41,509 nt of DNA from an uncultured Alphaproteobacteria bacterium (lineage in GTDB: Bacteria; Pseudomonadota; Alphaproteobacteria; Rhodobacterales; Rhodobacteraceae): positions 1-41,509 of the forward strand of contig CACJWR010000012.1 of NCBI GenBank assembly GCA_902596985.1. The letters run 5' to 3'. This document shows positions 25,347 to 34,234 of this stretch, in pieces (positions within the stretch are counted from its first letter, which is position 1; the number at the start of each line of letters is the position of its first letter). A program made the translations under genes and the position numbers. The notes under the pieces were generated by a model. The model did not search any database. It was not told the DNA's origin and was given only the letters and a program-made list of their open reading frames with translations.

Positions 25347-26534
25347 TTATATTTTGAGTGATTCGATCCCAGGAAGTGATTTGCCTTCTAACCATTCCAG
25401 AAAGGCACCTCCAGCTGTTGAAACATAACTAAATTCTGAAATTGAAGCTGATGTTTTAAGAGCACTGACAGTATCACCACCCCCTGCTATTGAGATTAAT
25501 TGTTTTTTTGAAGTTCTATTTGCTGCGTAGTTTGCTATATTATTCGTTCCTTGATCAAATGGTCGAGTTTCAAATGCACCCAGCGGGCCATTCCAAATCA
25601 AGGTCTTTGATTTGTTAATTATATCCATTATGTTTTTTTGAGATTGTATTCCTATATCAAGGATCATTTTATCTATTGGGCAACAATTAACTCTAAATGT
25701 TTGGGCTTTCTCTTTTTCATTAAGTGAGTCGGCACAGACTATATCTAGAGGTAAGACTAACTTACATTTTTTATATTTCAGTTCTTGAATTATTTCCTTT
25801 GCAGTCTGTATCATTTTTTTTTCTGTAAGTGATATACCAATTCCATATCCCTGGGCACTAAGAAATGTATTGGCCATTGCCCCACCAATTATCAAATATT
25901 CTACTTTATTGCTTAAATTATTTAGAAGCTCAATTTTTGTAGATATCTTAGAGCCTCCAACAATAGCTGTGACAGGTTTTAAAGGTTGATCTAACGCCAA
26001 AGACAAAGCTTTAAGTTCACGTTGAACAAGGAAGCCTGCAAAACTTGGAAGATAATTAGTTATCCCCTGAGTAGAGGCATGAGCTCTATGTGAGACTGAA
26101 AAGGCATCATTACAATAAACATTGCCAAGTGAAGCAAGTTTGGAGCTAAAATCAGGATCATTAAGCTCTTCTAACTTGGAAAATCGTACATTCTCCAATA
26201 AGAAAATTGAGGGGAAGGGGGAGGCTTCAATTTCTTTGCTCCATAAGTCTACTTCAAGTGATGGCAAAAATTTTATATCTAAATTAAGGGTTTCATTTAG
26301 GTATCCCAATAGTTTTCTTAAGCTTAGATCTTTATTTATTTTTCCATTCGGTCTTCCAAAGTGTGAAAGTATAACTACTCTGTTTTCGTTTTTCATTAGA
26401 TGGTGTATTGTTTCTTTTGTTTTCTCTATTCTTGATGTATCACTACTCTTTCCATTTGAATAAGGAACGTTTAGGTCAAGACGGAGGACGACTGTCTGTT
26501 TTTTGATCTTGGCATCTTGAATTTTTTTTAACAT
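25347..26534 (-). CDS. pgk: Phosphoglycerate kinase
   Basis: Pgk transfers phosphate between 1,3-bisphosphoglycerate and ADP. The substrate site RLDLNVPYSNGK near residue 20, the SHFGRPNGK box near residue 60, and the C-terminal ISIAGGGDTVSAL glycine loop near residue 345 are present, as is the WNGPLGAFE motif. The ATG at 26534 (395 residues) is used; a TTG at 26555 abuts the tkt stop but adds a seven-residue leader not typical of the family. Neither start has a clear ribosome site. It lies between tkt and the FtsB-like gene; glyceraldehyde-3-phosphate dehydrogenase, often in this run, is absent here. Confidence 0.96.
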   Translation of the reverse strand: MLKKIQDAKIKKQTVVLRLDLNVPYSNGKSSDTSRIEKTKETIHHLMKNENRVVILSHFGRPNGKINKDLSLRKLLGYLNETLNLDIKFLPSLEVDLWSKEIEASPFPSIFLLENVRFSKLEELNDPDFSSKLASLGNVYCNDAFSVSHRAHASTQGITNYLPSFAGFLVQRELKALSLALDQPLKPVTAIVGGSKISTKIELLNNLSNKVEYLIIGGAMANTFLSAQGYGIGISLTEKKMIQTAKEIIQELKYKKCKLVLPLDIVCADSLNEKEKAQTFRVNCCPIDKMILDIGIQSQKNIMDIINKSKTLIWNGPLGAFETRPFDQGTNNIANYAANRTSKKQLISIAGGGDTVSALKTSASISEFSYVSTAGGAFLEWLEGKSLPGIESLKI

Positions 26535-26555
26535 CAGATTTAAATAAAATAGCAA

Positions 26556-28577
26556 TCAAATCAATGTCTTAGCCTGTCGACATATTTCGTCAACATTGAT
26601 TTGAAAATGATCAAAGAGATCCTTTGCTGGCGCAGAAGCTCCAAAGCCCTTCATTCCTATAAATGAGGTTTTGGTTTGGCTACCACCATTTTCATAAAGC
26701 CATTTTTCCCAACCTAACTTAACACCAGCTTCTATAGCTATTCTGACCGTGCCTCTAGGTAACAATTTCTTCTTATATTTATAATCTTGTTCATCAAATA
26801 ATTCCCATGAAGGCAACGAAATTACCCTCGTACCAATCCCATTATTTTCTAATACTTCTCCCGCTTTCACTGCAATCTGAACTTCAGAGCCAGTAGCTAT
26901 AAGTATAACCTTTTTCTTATTAATAAAATCTTTTACAATGTAGGCGCCCTTAAATGATAGATTAATTGAAACTTGTTCCTTTCTAATTAAAGGTAAATTC
27001 TGTCTCGATAAACAAATAATAGAGGGTTTGTGTTTTGACTTGAGTGCAATCTCCCAGCATTCAATAGTCTCTATAATATCGCAAGGTCTAAATACGTTTA
27101 AATTTGGAATTGATCGAAGAGATGCCAAATGCTCAACTGGTTGATGTGTTGGTCCGTCTTCACCCAAACCTATACTGTCGTGGGTCATAACATAAATAAC
27201 GCCCAAACCCATCAGTGCACTTAAGCGAATAGCACCTCGACAATAGTCAGAGAAGGTTAGAAATGTACCTCCATAGGGAATTATTCCCCCATGTAAACAC
27301 ATTCCATTCATGATAGCTGCCATTCCGTGCTCTCTTATACCATAGTGAATATATCTGCCTGATCGATTAAGTTCTGAAAAAACCTCAAGCGTTTTTGTTT
27401 TGGTGTTGTTTGAACCTGTCAAGTCTGCAGAGCCCCCAATGGTATTATTAAAACACTCATTTATTAGGTCTAGGCATAATTCACTGGCTTTTCTTGTTGC
27501 TAGTTCCGCTTGAATTTCTTGTGAATGTAGTTTTTTAAAAGTTTTAATACCTTGAGTAAGTTTTGAGGGAAAAATTTTATCTAGCTCATTTAAAAATGCA
27601 GTTCTTTTTCTTTCTGATAGAGATTGGAAGCGGTCTGACCAATGGTTAAAAACTGTGCGATTTTTTTGCCCAATTTCCTTCCATGCTTCCTTTATATTTG
27701 ATGGGATTGCAAATTCTTTATGCTGCCAATCAAAACTTTTTCTTAATTGTTCAACCTCATTCTTCCCCAATGGAGCACCATGTGCTCCTGAAGTTCCCTG
27801 TTTAGCTGTCGAACCGTAACCAATTATTGATTTTGCCGCAATTAGGGATGGGCGATTGTCTTTTTTTGCATTATTTATTGCTTGATCAATTTCAATTGGG
27901 TTATGAGCATCACAAGAAAAAGTAGACCACCCAGACGACTCAAATCTGGAGATCTGGTCAGTATTGCAAGAAAGCTCGACTCCTCCATCAATAGTAATTC
28001 CATTATCGTCCCAAATTACTATAAGCTTCTTTAATTTTAGTTTGCCTGCTAATGATATAACTTCTTGGCTTATACCTTCCATTAGACACCCATCGCCAGC
28101 AATCACATATGTGTAATGGTCACAGAGATCTCTACCCCATCTTGTGCCAATGAATTCCTCAGAGATAGCCATACCAACGGCATTACCAAGTCCTTGTCCT
28201 AATGGACCTGTTGTCGTTTCAATTCCAGGAATATGGCCATATTCTGGGTGCCCAGCAGTTTTTGAATTAAGCTGTCTGAACTTTTTTATATCTTCTAAAT
28301 TAATATCAGGATAACCGGCTAAGTAAAGAACAGAATATAAAAGCATTGATCCGTGACCTGCAGATAAAATAAAACGATCTCTATCGAACCAATTAGGCTC
28401 AGATGAAAGGAACTTTAGGTGTTTCTCAAATAAAACTGTGACAACATCAGCCATACCCATTGGCATTCCTGGATGACCGCTATTAGCTTTCTCAACTCCA
28501 TCCACAGATAACATTCTGATTGCAGTAGCTTTATCCCAGTGATCAGGAAAACTTTTTCTTAGAGTATCAATATCCAT
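26556..28577 (-). CDS. tkt: Transketolase
   Basis: Transketolase moves two-carbon ketol units in the pentose-phosphate pathway using thiamine diphosphate. The cofactor motif GDGCLMEGISQE at about residues 153-164 with the following DDNGITIDG is typical, and the central REHGMAAIMNG and GPTHQPVEHLASLR boxes match the family. Length 673 is normal. It is the first gene of the minus-strand run ending at pdhC, and it is divergent from a coiled-coil gene with 133 bases between. Confidence 0.97.
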   Translation of the reverse strand: MDIDTLRKSFPDHWDKATAIRMLSVDGVEKANSGHPGMPMGMADVVTVLFEKHLKFLSSEPNWFDRDRFILSAGHGSMLLYSVLYLAGYPDINLEDIKKFRQLNSKTAGHPEYGHIPGIETTTGPLGQGLGNAVGMAISEEFIGTRWGRDLCDHYTYVIAGDGCLMEGISQEVISLAGKLKLKKLIVIWDDNGITIDGGVELSCNTDQISRFESSGWSTFSCDAHNPIEIDQAINNAKKDNRPSLIAAKSIIGYGSTAKQGTSGAHGAPLGKNEVEQLRKSFDWQHKEFAIPSNIKEAWKEIGQKNRTVFNHWSDRFQSLSERKRTAFLNELDKIFPSKLTQGIKTFKKLHSQEIQAELATRKASELCLDLINECFNNTIGGSADLTGSNNTKTKTLEVFSELNRSGRYIHYGIREHGMAAIMNGMCLHGGIIPYGGTFLTFSDYCRGAIRLSALMGLGVIYVMTHDSIGLGEDGPTHQPVEHLASLRSIPNLNVFRPCDIIETIECWEIALKSKHKPSIICLSRQNLPLIRKEQVSINLSFKGAYIVKDFINKKKVILIATGSEVQIAVKAGEVLENNGIGTRVISLPSWELFDEQDYKYKKKLLPRGTVRIAIEAGVKLGWEKWLYENGGSQTKTSFIGMKGFGASAPAKDLFDHFQINVDEICRQAKTLI

Positions 28578-28608
28578 TTTAAAAATTTTGCTTATAATCA
28601 GTTTCGTT

Positions 28609-28636
28609 ATAATATGTAATTTTTTAGTATAGTAAA
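28609..28636 (-). promoter_or_regulatory. Candidate promoter for the tkt-pgk-ftsB-pdhABC run
   Basis: On the minus strand TTTACT (28631-28636) and TATTAT (28609-28614) are spaced by 16 bases, about 30 bases upstream of the tkt ATG. This gives 4 of 6 and 5 of 6 matches to sigma-70 boxes. AT richness lowers the weight of such matches. Confidence 0.4.
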
Positions 28637-28663
28637 TCTAATATTTGTATTTTAGAAAAAGGT

Positions 28664-28693
28664 TTGTGTTAAATCAAATAGAGCGGTTATAAT
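28664..28693 (+). promoter_or_regulatory. Candidate promoter for the coiled-coil protein and zapA
   Basis: TTGTGT (28664-28669) and a consensus TATAAT (28688-28693) are spaced by 18 bases. Transcription should start near 28700, only about ten bases before the ATG at 28711. No Shine-Dalgarno sequence is visible in the leader, so a very short leader or near-leaderless message is implied. Confidence 0.5.
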
Positions 28694-28710
28694 AGTAGAA
28701 ATATCATCCG

Positions 28711-28968
28711 ATGACTCAATTAGTGAAATTAGAAAAAAGATTTGAAATTGCCTTAGAAAAGCTCGAACTAGCCTTGGCAAATAAAAATTTGGGTGAAGCT
28801 TCAAACAATATTGATAAAAAAGATAAAGATGCAGAAAAAAACACCCACAAAATTGATGATTTATTAATTAAAATTGGAAAGTTAGAAAAGGCTGCGGAGA
28901 GTGATGCTGAAGAGATAGATAAGCTAATTATGAAATTGAAAAAAATTTTAGAGATAAATAATGACTGA
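28711..28968 (+). CDS. Small coiled-coil protein (DUF4164-like)
   Basis: This 85-residue protein is almost entirely helical with Leu/Ile heptads and high Lys and Glu content, resembling the DUF4164 family. Similar small coiled-coil genes precede zapA in many alphaproteobacteria, which suggests a link to cell division, but no activity is known. It overlaps zapA by eight bases. There is no visible ribosome site, and the putative promoter lies only about ten bases upstream of the predicted transcript start. Family assignment is from length, composition and context rather than a catalytic motif. Confidence 0.72.
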   Translation: MTQLVKLEKRFEIALEKLELALANKNLGEASNNIDKKDKDAEKNTHKIDDLLIKIGKLEKAAESDAEEIDKLIMKLKKILEINND

Positions 28969-29404
28969 ATTAGAAATATCAATCGGTGGCCGTACTTTTT
29001 CAGTTGCCTGTGACAACGAAGAGCAGGAGAAAGTCAAAGAGGCAGCTGCACTAATCAATGAAGAAGCTGATTCTATTCAATCTCAATTAGGCCGGCTCCC
29101 AGAGTCAAAAATGTTACTACTTTCTGCATTAATGATAGCCGACCGTTTAGTAGATGTAGAGACTGAGTCAAAAGGATTTAAAGAAAAATCAGAAGAGCTC
29201 GTTGATCTAAAAAACAAAAATCAAGAGTTAGAACGGCATAGAAATACTCTACAAAGTGATTATCAAAAGCTAGAAAGCTTGGTAGAAAAAATGGTAGCTA
29301 AATTAGAAACGGTTTCAAAATTAAGTGATAAAAAACCAAACATATTTCTTACTGATGAGAACTCAACGCAACAAATTGAAACTGATCAACCAAAATTATT
29401 TTAA
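28961..29404 (+). CDS. zapA: Cell division protein ZapA
   Basis: ZapA binds FtsZ and bundles protofilaments at the division ring. The N-terminal domain with ELEISIGGRTFSVACDNEEQ and the central RLPESKMLLLSALMIADRLVD helix fit the family. A long C-terminal coiled coil follows (about residues 68-125). At 147 residues it is longer than E. coli ZapA (109) but typical for alphaproteobacteria. It overlaps the upstream coiled-coil gene by eight bases and its stop overlaps the convergent grxD stop by four bases. A 6S RNA that often follows zapA in alphaproteobacteria cannot fit here. Confidence 0.9.
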   Translation: MTELEISIGGRTFSVACDNEEQEKVKEAAALINEEADSIQSQLGRLPESKMLLLSALMIADRLVDVETESKGFKEKSEELVDLKNKNQELERHRNTLQSDYQKLESLVEKMVAKLETVSKLSDKKPNIFLTDENSTQQIETDQPKLF

Positions 29405-29766
29405 GCGTTTTCTTCTCTAATCCTTGCAGCCGCTTCTTGACTAAAGGACACACTCTTTTCCGTAAATAATTGATCTAGCTCACCTGACATCGTCATTTCT
29501 GTAATTATATCTGCACCCCCTATGAATGCATTTTTTACGTATAGCTGAGGAATTGTTGGCCAATCAGAAAAATCTTTAATACCCTGCCTAATCTCATCAT
29601 CCTCTAAAACATTTATATCTTTAAAATTAATTTGGAGATAATTTAAAATACCGGCGACTCTACTTGAGAAACCACATTGCGGCATCTTTGATGTACCTTT
29701 CATAAAAAGCACGACGTCATGCTCATTGATTAATGCTTCAATTCTAGATTTCACGTTATCATTCAT
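29401..29766 (-). CDS. grxD: Monothiol glutaredoxin, Grx4 type
   Basis: This monothiol glutaredoxin binds a [2Fe-2S] cluster with glutathione and passes it on or acts with BolA. The CGFS motif (Cys31 in MPQCGFSS), the FMKGT strand before it, and the WPTIPQLYV and GGADI glutathione-binding segments are present. The 121 residues include a slightly long helical tail. It follows bolA by ten bases, a common pair whose products form a heterodimer. Its 3' end overlaps zapA by four bases on the other strand. Confidence 0.96.
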   Translation of the reverse strand: MNDNVKSRIEALINEHDVVLFMKGTSKMPQCGFSSRVAGILNYLQINFKDINVLEDDEIRQGIKDFSDWPTIPQLYVKNAFIGGADIITEMTMSGELDQLFTEKSVSFSQEAAARIREENA

Positions 29767-29776
29767 TTTCTATCTC

Positions 29777-30016
29777 CTATTTTATTTTTGTTTGCAAAGC
29801 AAGGGCATGTAAAATTCCGTTGCTCCCATCCATTGCCCCCTCTAATGCCTTATAAACTAATTTATGTTGCTCTATTCGGGATTTCCCTCGAAACTCTTGC
29901 GTGGCAATAATGGCGGAATAATGGTTGCTATCGCCTGCAGTGTCAATTATTTCAATATCGGCCTGAGGAAATTTTTTCCTTATAAGTTCCTTTATTTTTT
30001 CGGCACTAATTGCCAT
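29777..30016 (-). CDS. bolA: BolA family protein
   Basis: BolA proteins partner with monothiol glutaredoxins in iron-sulfur cluster trafficking. This short member (79 residues) has the KH-like fold with an IKELIRKKFPQADI start, a conserved His in DSNHYSAII, an EQHKLVYKAL helix and a HALALQT end. It lies between purL and grxD, the usual alphaproteobacterial order. It follows purL by 24 bases. It is likely BolA3/IbaG-like rather than E. coli BolA itself. Confidence 0.93.
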   Translation of the reverse strand: MAISAEKIKELIRKKFPQADIEIIDTAGDSNHYSAIIATQEFRGKSRIEQHKLVYKALEGAMDGSNGILHALALQTKIK

Positions 30017-30040
30017 ACGCTTTTTCCCTTTTTGGTTTAG

Positions 30041-32236
30041 TTAATTCAAATTATTCTTATTTTCCATCATATTACTAATTACGTTGTGGTAAAGATCATT
30101 TACATGAGCAAGACTGAAAAATTTTTGTCCAAAACAAAGTTTGGTACCTTTAGCGACACCCAATTTAGTTACATGTACCTCTTTTTCCCTAGCCAAAGAG
30201 ATTAGCTCTTTTTCCTTTGAGGGGTTTATACTAACAATATATCGCGCTTGGGTCTCGTTGAAAAAATACTCTGTTGACCCCTCGGGCACAATAAAACCTA
30301 AATCATTGATAATTGCCAATTCGCACAACGTGAGCGCTATCCCTCCATCGGATACATCGTGAGCACTCGATATCAATTTTTCACGAAATAGGCATAAAAT
30401 AAATTGTCCATTACGCTTTTCTTCTTCCAAATTGACGTTTATATTTACATTCTCAATTGGTGCTTGAGAGAGCTCATTCAAAAGAGCTAATGCTGTGGTT
30501 TTTTCATCAGTTTTACCAATTTTATAATAAAAGTCATTTTCATTTATCGTTCCCGCAGTATGATCTGAAATATTTTTTATTAGACCCACGCCTCCGATAG
30601 TTGGGGTTGGCAGAATTGATTTTCCATCGGTCTGATTATAAAAGCTTACATTTCCCGAAACTACAGGAAAATTTAATTCGACACAGGCTTTTTTAATTCC
30701 TTTAATGCAGTTAACAAATTGACCCATTATTTCTGGATCTTCTGGACTACCAAAGTTAAGATTATCGGTAATTGCTACTGGAGTTCCACCTGATGATATA
30801 ATGTTTCTGTAACACTCTGCTACAGCTTGTTTTCCACCCTCGAAGGGGTTTATCGAACAAAGTAACGGGTTGCTGTCACAGGAAAATACCAACCCATAGT
30901 TCGTTTTATCAACTCTAGTAACTGCAGCATCCAATCCGGGACGCTTGAGAGTATTATTTAGTATCATATGATCATATTGTTCCCAAACCCATCGTTTAGA
31001 ACAGTGATTGGGTGATGACAGCAAAACTTCTATTGCTTCTTGAATAGTTATGCTTGGAATGTTACTATGCGACTTCTTTTGTTTATTGGAGGTCCATGGT
31101 CTGTCATATTGGGGTGCCTGATCGGACAAACACTTAAGAGGTAAGTCGGCAACAATTTTATTGTCAAAATTAATTAAGAGCTTATCCTCTTCAATCGTAT
31201 TACCTATCACAGCAAAATCTAGGTCCCATTTGCTAAAAATCTTTTTTGCTTGATCTTCATGTCCAGGCTTTATTACTGCAAGCATTCTTTCTTGGCTCTC
31301 CGACAGCATTATGTCGTAAGCGGTCATTCGATCCTCGCGTATGGGGACTTTATCTAGGTTTAGAAAAATACCAAGATTACCTTTGTCTCCCATTTCAACT
31401 GAGGAACATGTTAATCCAGCAGCACCCATATCTTGTATTGCAATCACACACCCGCTACTCATAAGTTCGAAACACGCCTCCATAAGCTTTTTTTCTAAAA
31501 AAGGATCTCCAATTTGAACAGAAGGTCGTTTAGCTTTGTTAAGTTTGTCATCTGAGTCAAAGCTTTCGGACGCCATACTAGCCCCTCCAACACCATCCTT
31601 TCCTGTTTTTGCACCCATATACACTATCGGAGAACCAATGCCTGTCGCTTTTGAATAAAAGATCTCGTTTCTATTAACAATGCCGGCAGCAAAGGCATTA
31701 ACCAAGCAGTTGCCATTATATGAAGCATGAAATCTAAGCTCGCCACCTACATTGGGTACACCAAAAGAATTTCCATAGTGGCTTATGCCTTTAACAACTC
31801 CACGAAGAATTTCTTTGGTTTCAATTTTGTCAGTTGATCCCATCGATAATGAGTTCATAACGGCAATCGGTCTAGCTCCCATCGTAAAAACATCTCTCAA
31901 TATTCCTCCCACTCCTGTCGCTGCTCCGTTGAAAGGCTCAATATAGCTAGGGTGATTATGGCTTTCCATTTTAAATGCCAGTGCAAGTCTCTCATCAATA
32001 GCAACTACTCCAGCATTTTCACCAGGACCACAAATGACTTGATTACCTTCTGTTGGAAGTTCTTTAAGCCATTTTCTGGATGACTTATACGAACAATGCT
32101 CGTTCCACATTGCAGAAAAAATTCCTAATTCTGTAATGTTTGGGATTCGATCCAATATTTTTTTAATTTGATTATACTCTTTCGTTGTAAGACCATGAGC
32201 TCTTATGATTATTGGAGAATGATCCTTGGGCGTCAT
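30041..32236 (-). CDS. purL: Phosphoribosylformylglycinamidine synthase subunit PurL (small type)
   Basis: PurL makes formylglycinamidine ribonucleotide in purine synthesis. The 731-residue length is the small, multi-subunit type that needs PurS and PurQ, neither of which is in the window. Both AIRS-like halves are seen: [21 protein letters not shown] near residue 85 and [16 protein letters not shown] near residue 485, with a [12 protein letters not shown] motif near 270. A DVSDGG box marks the C-terminal part. It is 13 bases downstream of a TerB-like gene and upstream of bolA. Confidence 0.97.
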   Translation of the reverse strand: MTPKDHSPIIIRAHGLTTKEYNQIKKILDRIPNITELGIFSAMWNEHCSYKSSRKWLKELPTEGNQVICGPGENAGVVAIDERLALAFKMESHNHPSYIEPFNGAATGVGGILRDVFTMGARPIAVMNSLSMGSTDKIETKEILRGVVKGISHYGNSFGVPNVGGELRFHASYNGNCLVNAFAAGIVNRNEIFYSKATGIGSPIVYMGAKTGKDGVGGASMASESFDSDDKLNKAKRPSVQIGDPFLEKKLMEACFELMSSGCVIAIQDMGAAGLTCSSVEMGDKGNLGIFLNLDKVPIREDRMTAYDIMLSESQERMLAVIKPGHEDQAKKIFSKWDLDFAVIGNTIEEDKLLINFDNKIVADLPLKCLSDQAPQYDRPWTSNKQKKSHSNIPSITIQEAIEVLLSSPNHCSKRWVWEQYDHMILNNTLKRPGLDAAVTRVDKTNYGLVFSCDSNPLLCSINPFEGGKQAVAECYRNIISSGGTPVAITDNLNFGSPEDPEIMGQFVNCIKGIKKACVELNFPVVSGNVSFYNQTDGKSILPTPTIGGVGLIKNISDHTAGTINENDFYYKIGKTDEKTTALALLNELSQAPIENVNINVNLEEEKRNGQFILCLFREKLISSAHDVSDGGIALTLCELAIINDLGFIVPEGSTEYFFNETQARYIVSINPSKEKELISLAREKEVHVTKLGVAKGTKLCFGQKFFSLAHVNDLYHNVISNMMENKNNLN

Positions 32237-32249
32237 TTTAGGTACTCAA

Positions 32250-32702
32250 TTATTTTTTTTGTTCTTTTAATATAAACTGTCTTGCAAGAGCACTATCTTT
32301 ATCTGAAAGACCGAGCAAACTGCAAAATAATCTCATAAAACCGTCTTCTTCGTAAGTTCTCTTACCGTCTGCCATCACTAATATCCAAGAATCTTTAAGC
32401 AAATTAAATCTTTCTTCATAAGCTATGCTTTCTTTTATTACTTTAATAAACTGAACATTGTCATTTGATTGGCCTTCTAGCCTAGTTGCTATATCAAGCA
32501 AATTTTCAGTTTTCTCATTATTGAACTCAAATCTCTTTTTTATTAACTCTTTAATTTTTTCTCGTTCATTAGTGTCAAAACTTCCATCCAACTTAGCTAT
32601 CCTGATGAATATTGCGGTTAACGCAAGTACCTCCGTTTGATCAATAGACTGCTTCACTTGATCCTGTGGCTTTGTAAACAAATTAATTAAATCTTTAAAC
32701 AT
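32250..32702 (-). CDS. TerB-like (tellurite resistance B fold) protein
   Basis: This 150-residue, mostly helical protein resembles TerB-like proteins. The LTAIFIRIAKLDGSFDTNE segment near residue 30 with paired acidic residues, and a repeat of it (WILVMADGKRTYEE near residue 105), fit the fold, which may bind metal. Function in this setting is unknown; tellurite resistance is a family name only. Its start overlaps the acyl-CoA ligase stop by eight bases, and purL follows by 13, so it is cotranscribed with both. Confidence 0.78.
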   Translation of the reverse strand: MFKDLINLFTKPQDQVKQSIDQTEVLALTAIFIRIAKLDGSFDTNEREKIKELIKKRFEFNNEKTENLLDIATRLEGQSNDNVQFIKVIKESIAYEERFNLLKDSWILVMADGKRTYEEDGFMRLFCSLLGLSDKDSALARQFILKEQKK

Positions 32703-34221
32703 TTTTTTCAGTAATTTTTTTCAAAGTGCGTTTTAAAACTTTTCCAGTTGCGTTTCTAGGTAGCTCTGAAACATATACTATTTCAGAAGGTATTTTAAAT
32801 TTTGCTAAGTTGTTAAGACAATGTGTTATTATTTTTTCTTCTGGCAACTCTTTATTTTTTTTTAAAACCACGAATAGTTTTCCTGTCTCTCCCCATTTTT
32901 TATCAGGAACCCCAATTACAGCGAGCTCAGCGATTTCATCAAGCTGATAAAGTATGTTTTCTACTTCAGCAGGATAAACATTTTCTCCACCTGAAATATA
33001 CATGTCTTTCTCTCTGTCAACAATGAATACAAAACCGTCTTCATCAAATTTAGCTAAGTCGCCCGTTTTTAGCCAACCTTCGTGAAATGACTCTCTAGTT
33101 GCTTTTTCATTCTTCCAATATCCAGGGGTTACATTTGGGCCTTTAATTAGAAGTTCTCCTACCTGGTTTGGTTCTACTGGGTTCATATTCTTATCTATAA
33201 TCTTTATGGCGGTATGTAGTACAGCTTTCCCCGCAGAGCCTATCTTATTAAGAGAGTCTTCAGCGGCTAAGAAAATTCCAGCAGGACTTGTTTCAGTCAT
33301 CCCCCATCCTTGAATCACATCAATTCCCTTAGATTGCCAAGTCTTAATTATAATTTCTGCACATGGTGCACCGCCTACACCAACATTTACCAGCCTACTA
33401 AAATCAGTTGTTTCAAAGTCAGAATGTTGCATCATAAACTGTAAAGGCGCTGGGACGGCAAATAAATGTGTTATTGCAAGTTCATCAGAATTTATTGCTT
33501 TTAAAGCATGCGTCGGATCAAACTCTCTCATAATTATAATTTCCCCACCTTGGTGAAGAACTGGATTTGCATAACAATTTATTCCGCCAGTATGAAATAA
33601 AGGTAGTATAACCAGTTGTTTAGTTTTGCTAGTCAGGTTAGCTATCCCCGATAGGTTAATAGCGTTAAACAATTGCATTTTATGATTTATCTCTGCACCC
33701 TTGGGGTGTCCAGTGGTCCCCGAAGTGTACATTATCATTATAAGGTCATCTAGAGTGAGGGAAACTTGTTTAAAATCACTAGGGGAGTTTTTAATATTCT
33801 CTTGAAACTCACTTGGTTTATCGTCTGAGTTGAAAAATTGCATGATCATATTTGGTATCAACGAGCGAAGTTGGTCGCCTGTTGGTTTGAAGCAATCGTC
33901 AACAATAAGTAAACTTGGTTCGCAATCGTTTAATATAAAAGCTAATTCATTCGCTGTGAGCCGCCAGTTTAAAGGCACCATAATTGAGCCAATTTTAGAA
34001 CAGGCAAACTGGAGTTCGAAGAAAATACTATGGTTCTTTGACAAAATAGCAACCCGATCGCTATGCCCAATGCCCATGTTCTGCAGAAAATTGGCTATTT
34101 TACAAGATGATAAGTTCAATTCTTTGTATGATATTTTCTTGTTGAGAGAATAGTCCCTGATAGCAACTTTATTTGAATGCATCTTTGACTGATGTTCTGC
34201 CCAATCATAATAATTTATCAT
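32695..34221 (-). CDS. Acyl-CoA synthetase (AMP-forming)
   Basis: This 508-residue enzyme belongs to the acyl-adenylate family that activates carboxylic acids to CoA thioesters. Its AMP-binding motif YTSGTTGHPKG is near residue 170. The middle GWGMTETSP and the GWLKTGDLA, DREKDMYISGGENVYPAEVE and NATGKVLKR motifs are present; the last contains the catalytic Lys. Fatty acids are the most likely substrates, but the chain length cannot be set from sequence. The gene lies between pyrG (13-base gap) and the TerB-like gene. A site AAGGAA is eight bases before the ATG. Confidence 0.92.
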   Translation of the reverse strand: MINYYDWAEHQSKMHSNKVAIRDYSLNKKISYKELNLSSCKIANFLQNMGIGHSDRVAILSKNHSIFFELQFACSKIGSIMVPLNWRLTANELAFILNDCEPSLLIVDDCFKPTGDQLRSLIPNMIMQFFNSDDKPSEFQENIKNSPSDFKQVSLTLDDLIMIMYTSGTTGHPKGAEINHKMQLFNAINLSGIANLTSKTKQLVILPLFHTGGINCYANPVLHQGGEIIIMREFDPTHALKAINSDELAITHLFAVPAPLQFMMQHSDFETTDFSRLVNVGVGGAPCAEIIIKTWQSKGIDVIQGWGMTETSPAGIFLAAEDSLNKIGSAGKAVLHTAIKIIDKNMNPVEPNQVGELLIKGPNVTPGYWKNEKATRESFHEGWLKTGDLAKFDEDGFVFIVDREKDMYISGGENVYPAEVENILYQLDEIAELAVIGVPDKKWGETGKLFVVLKKNKELPEEKIITHCLNNLAKFKIPSEIVYVSELPRNATGKVLKRTLKKITEKNV

Positions 34222-34234
34222 TTATAATATTCCT

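Noticed and set aside
29401-29404. Possible 6S RNA gene after zapA, as in many alphaproteobacteria
   Set aside because: zapA and grxD overlap at their stops, leaving no room.
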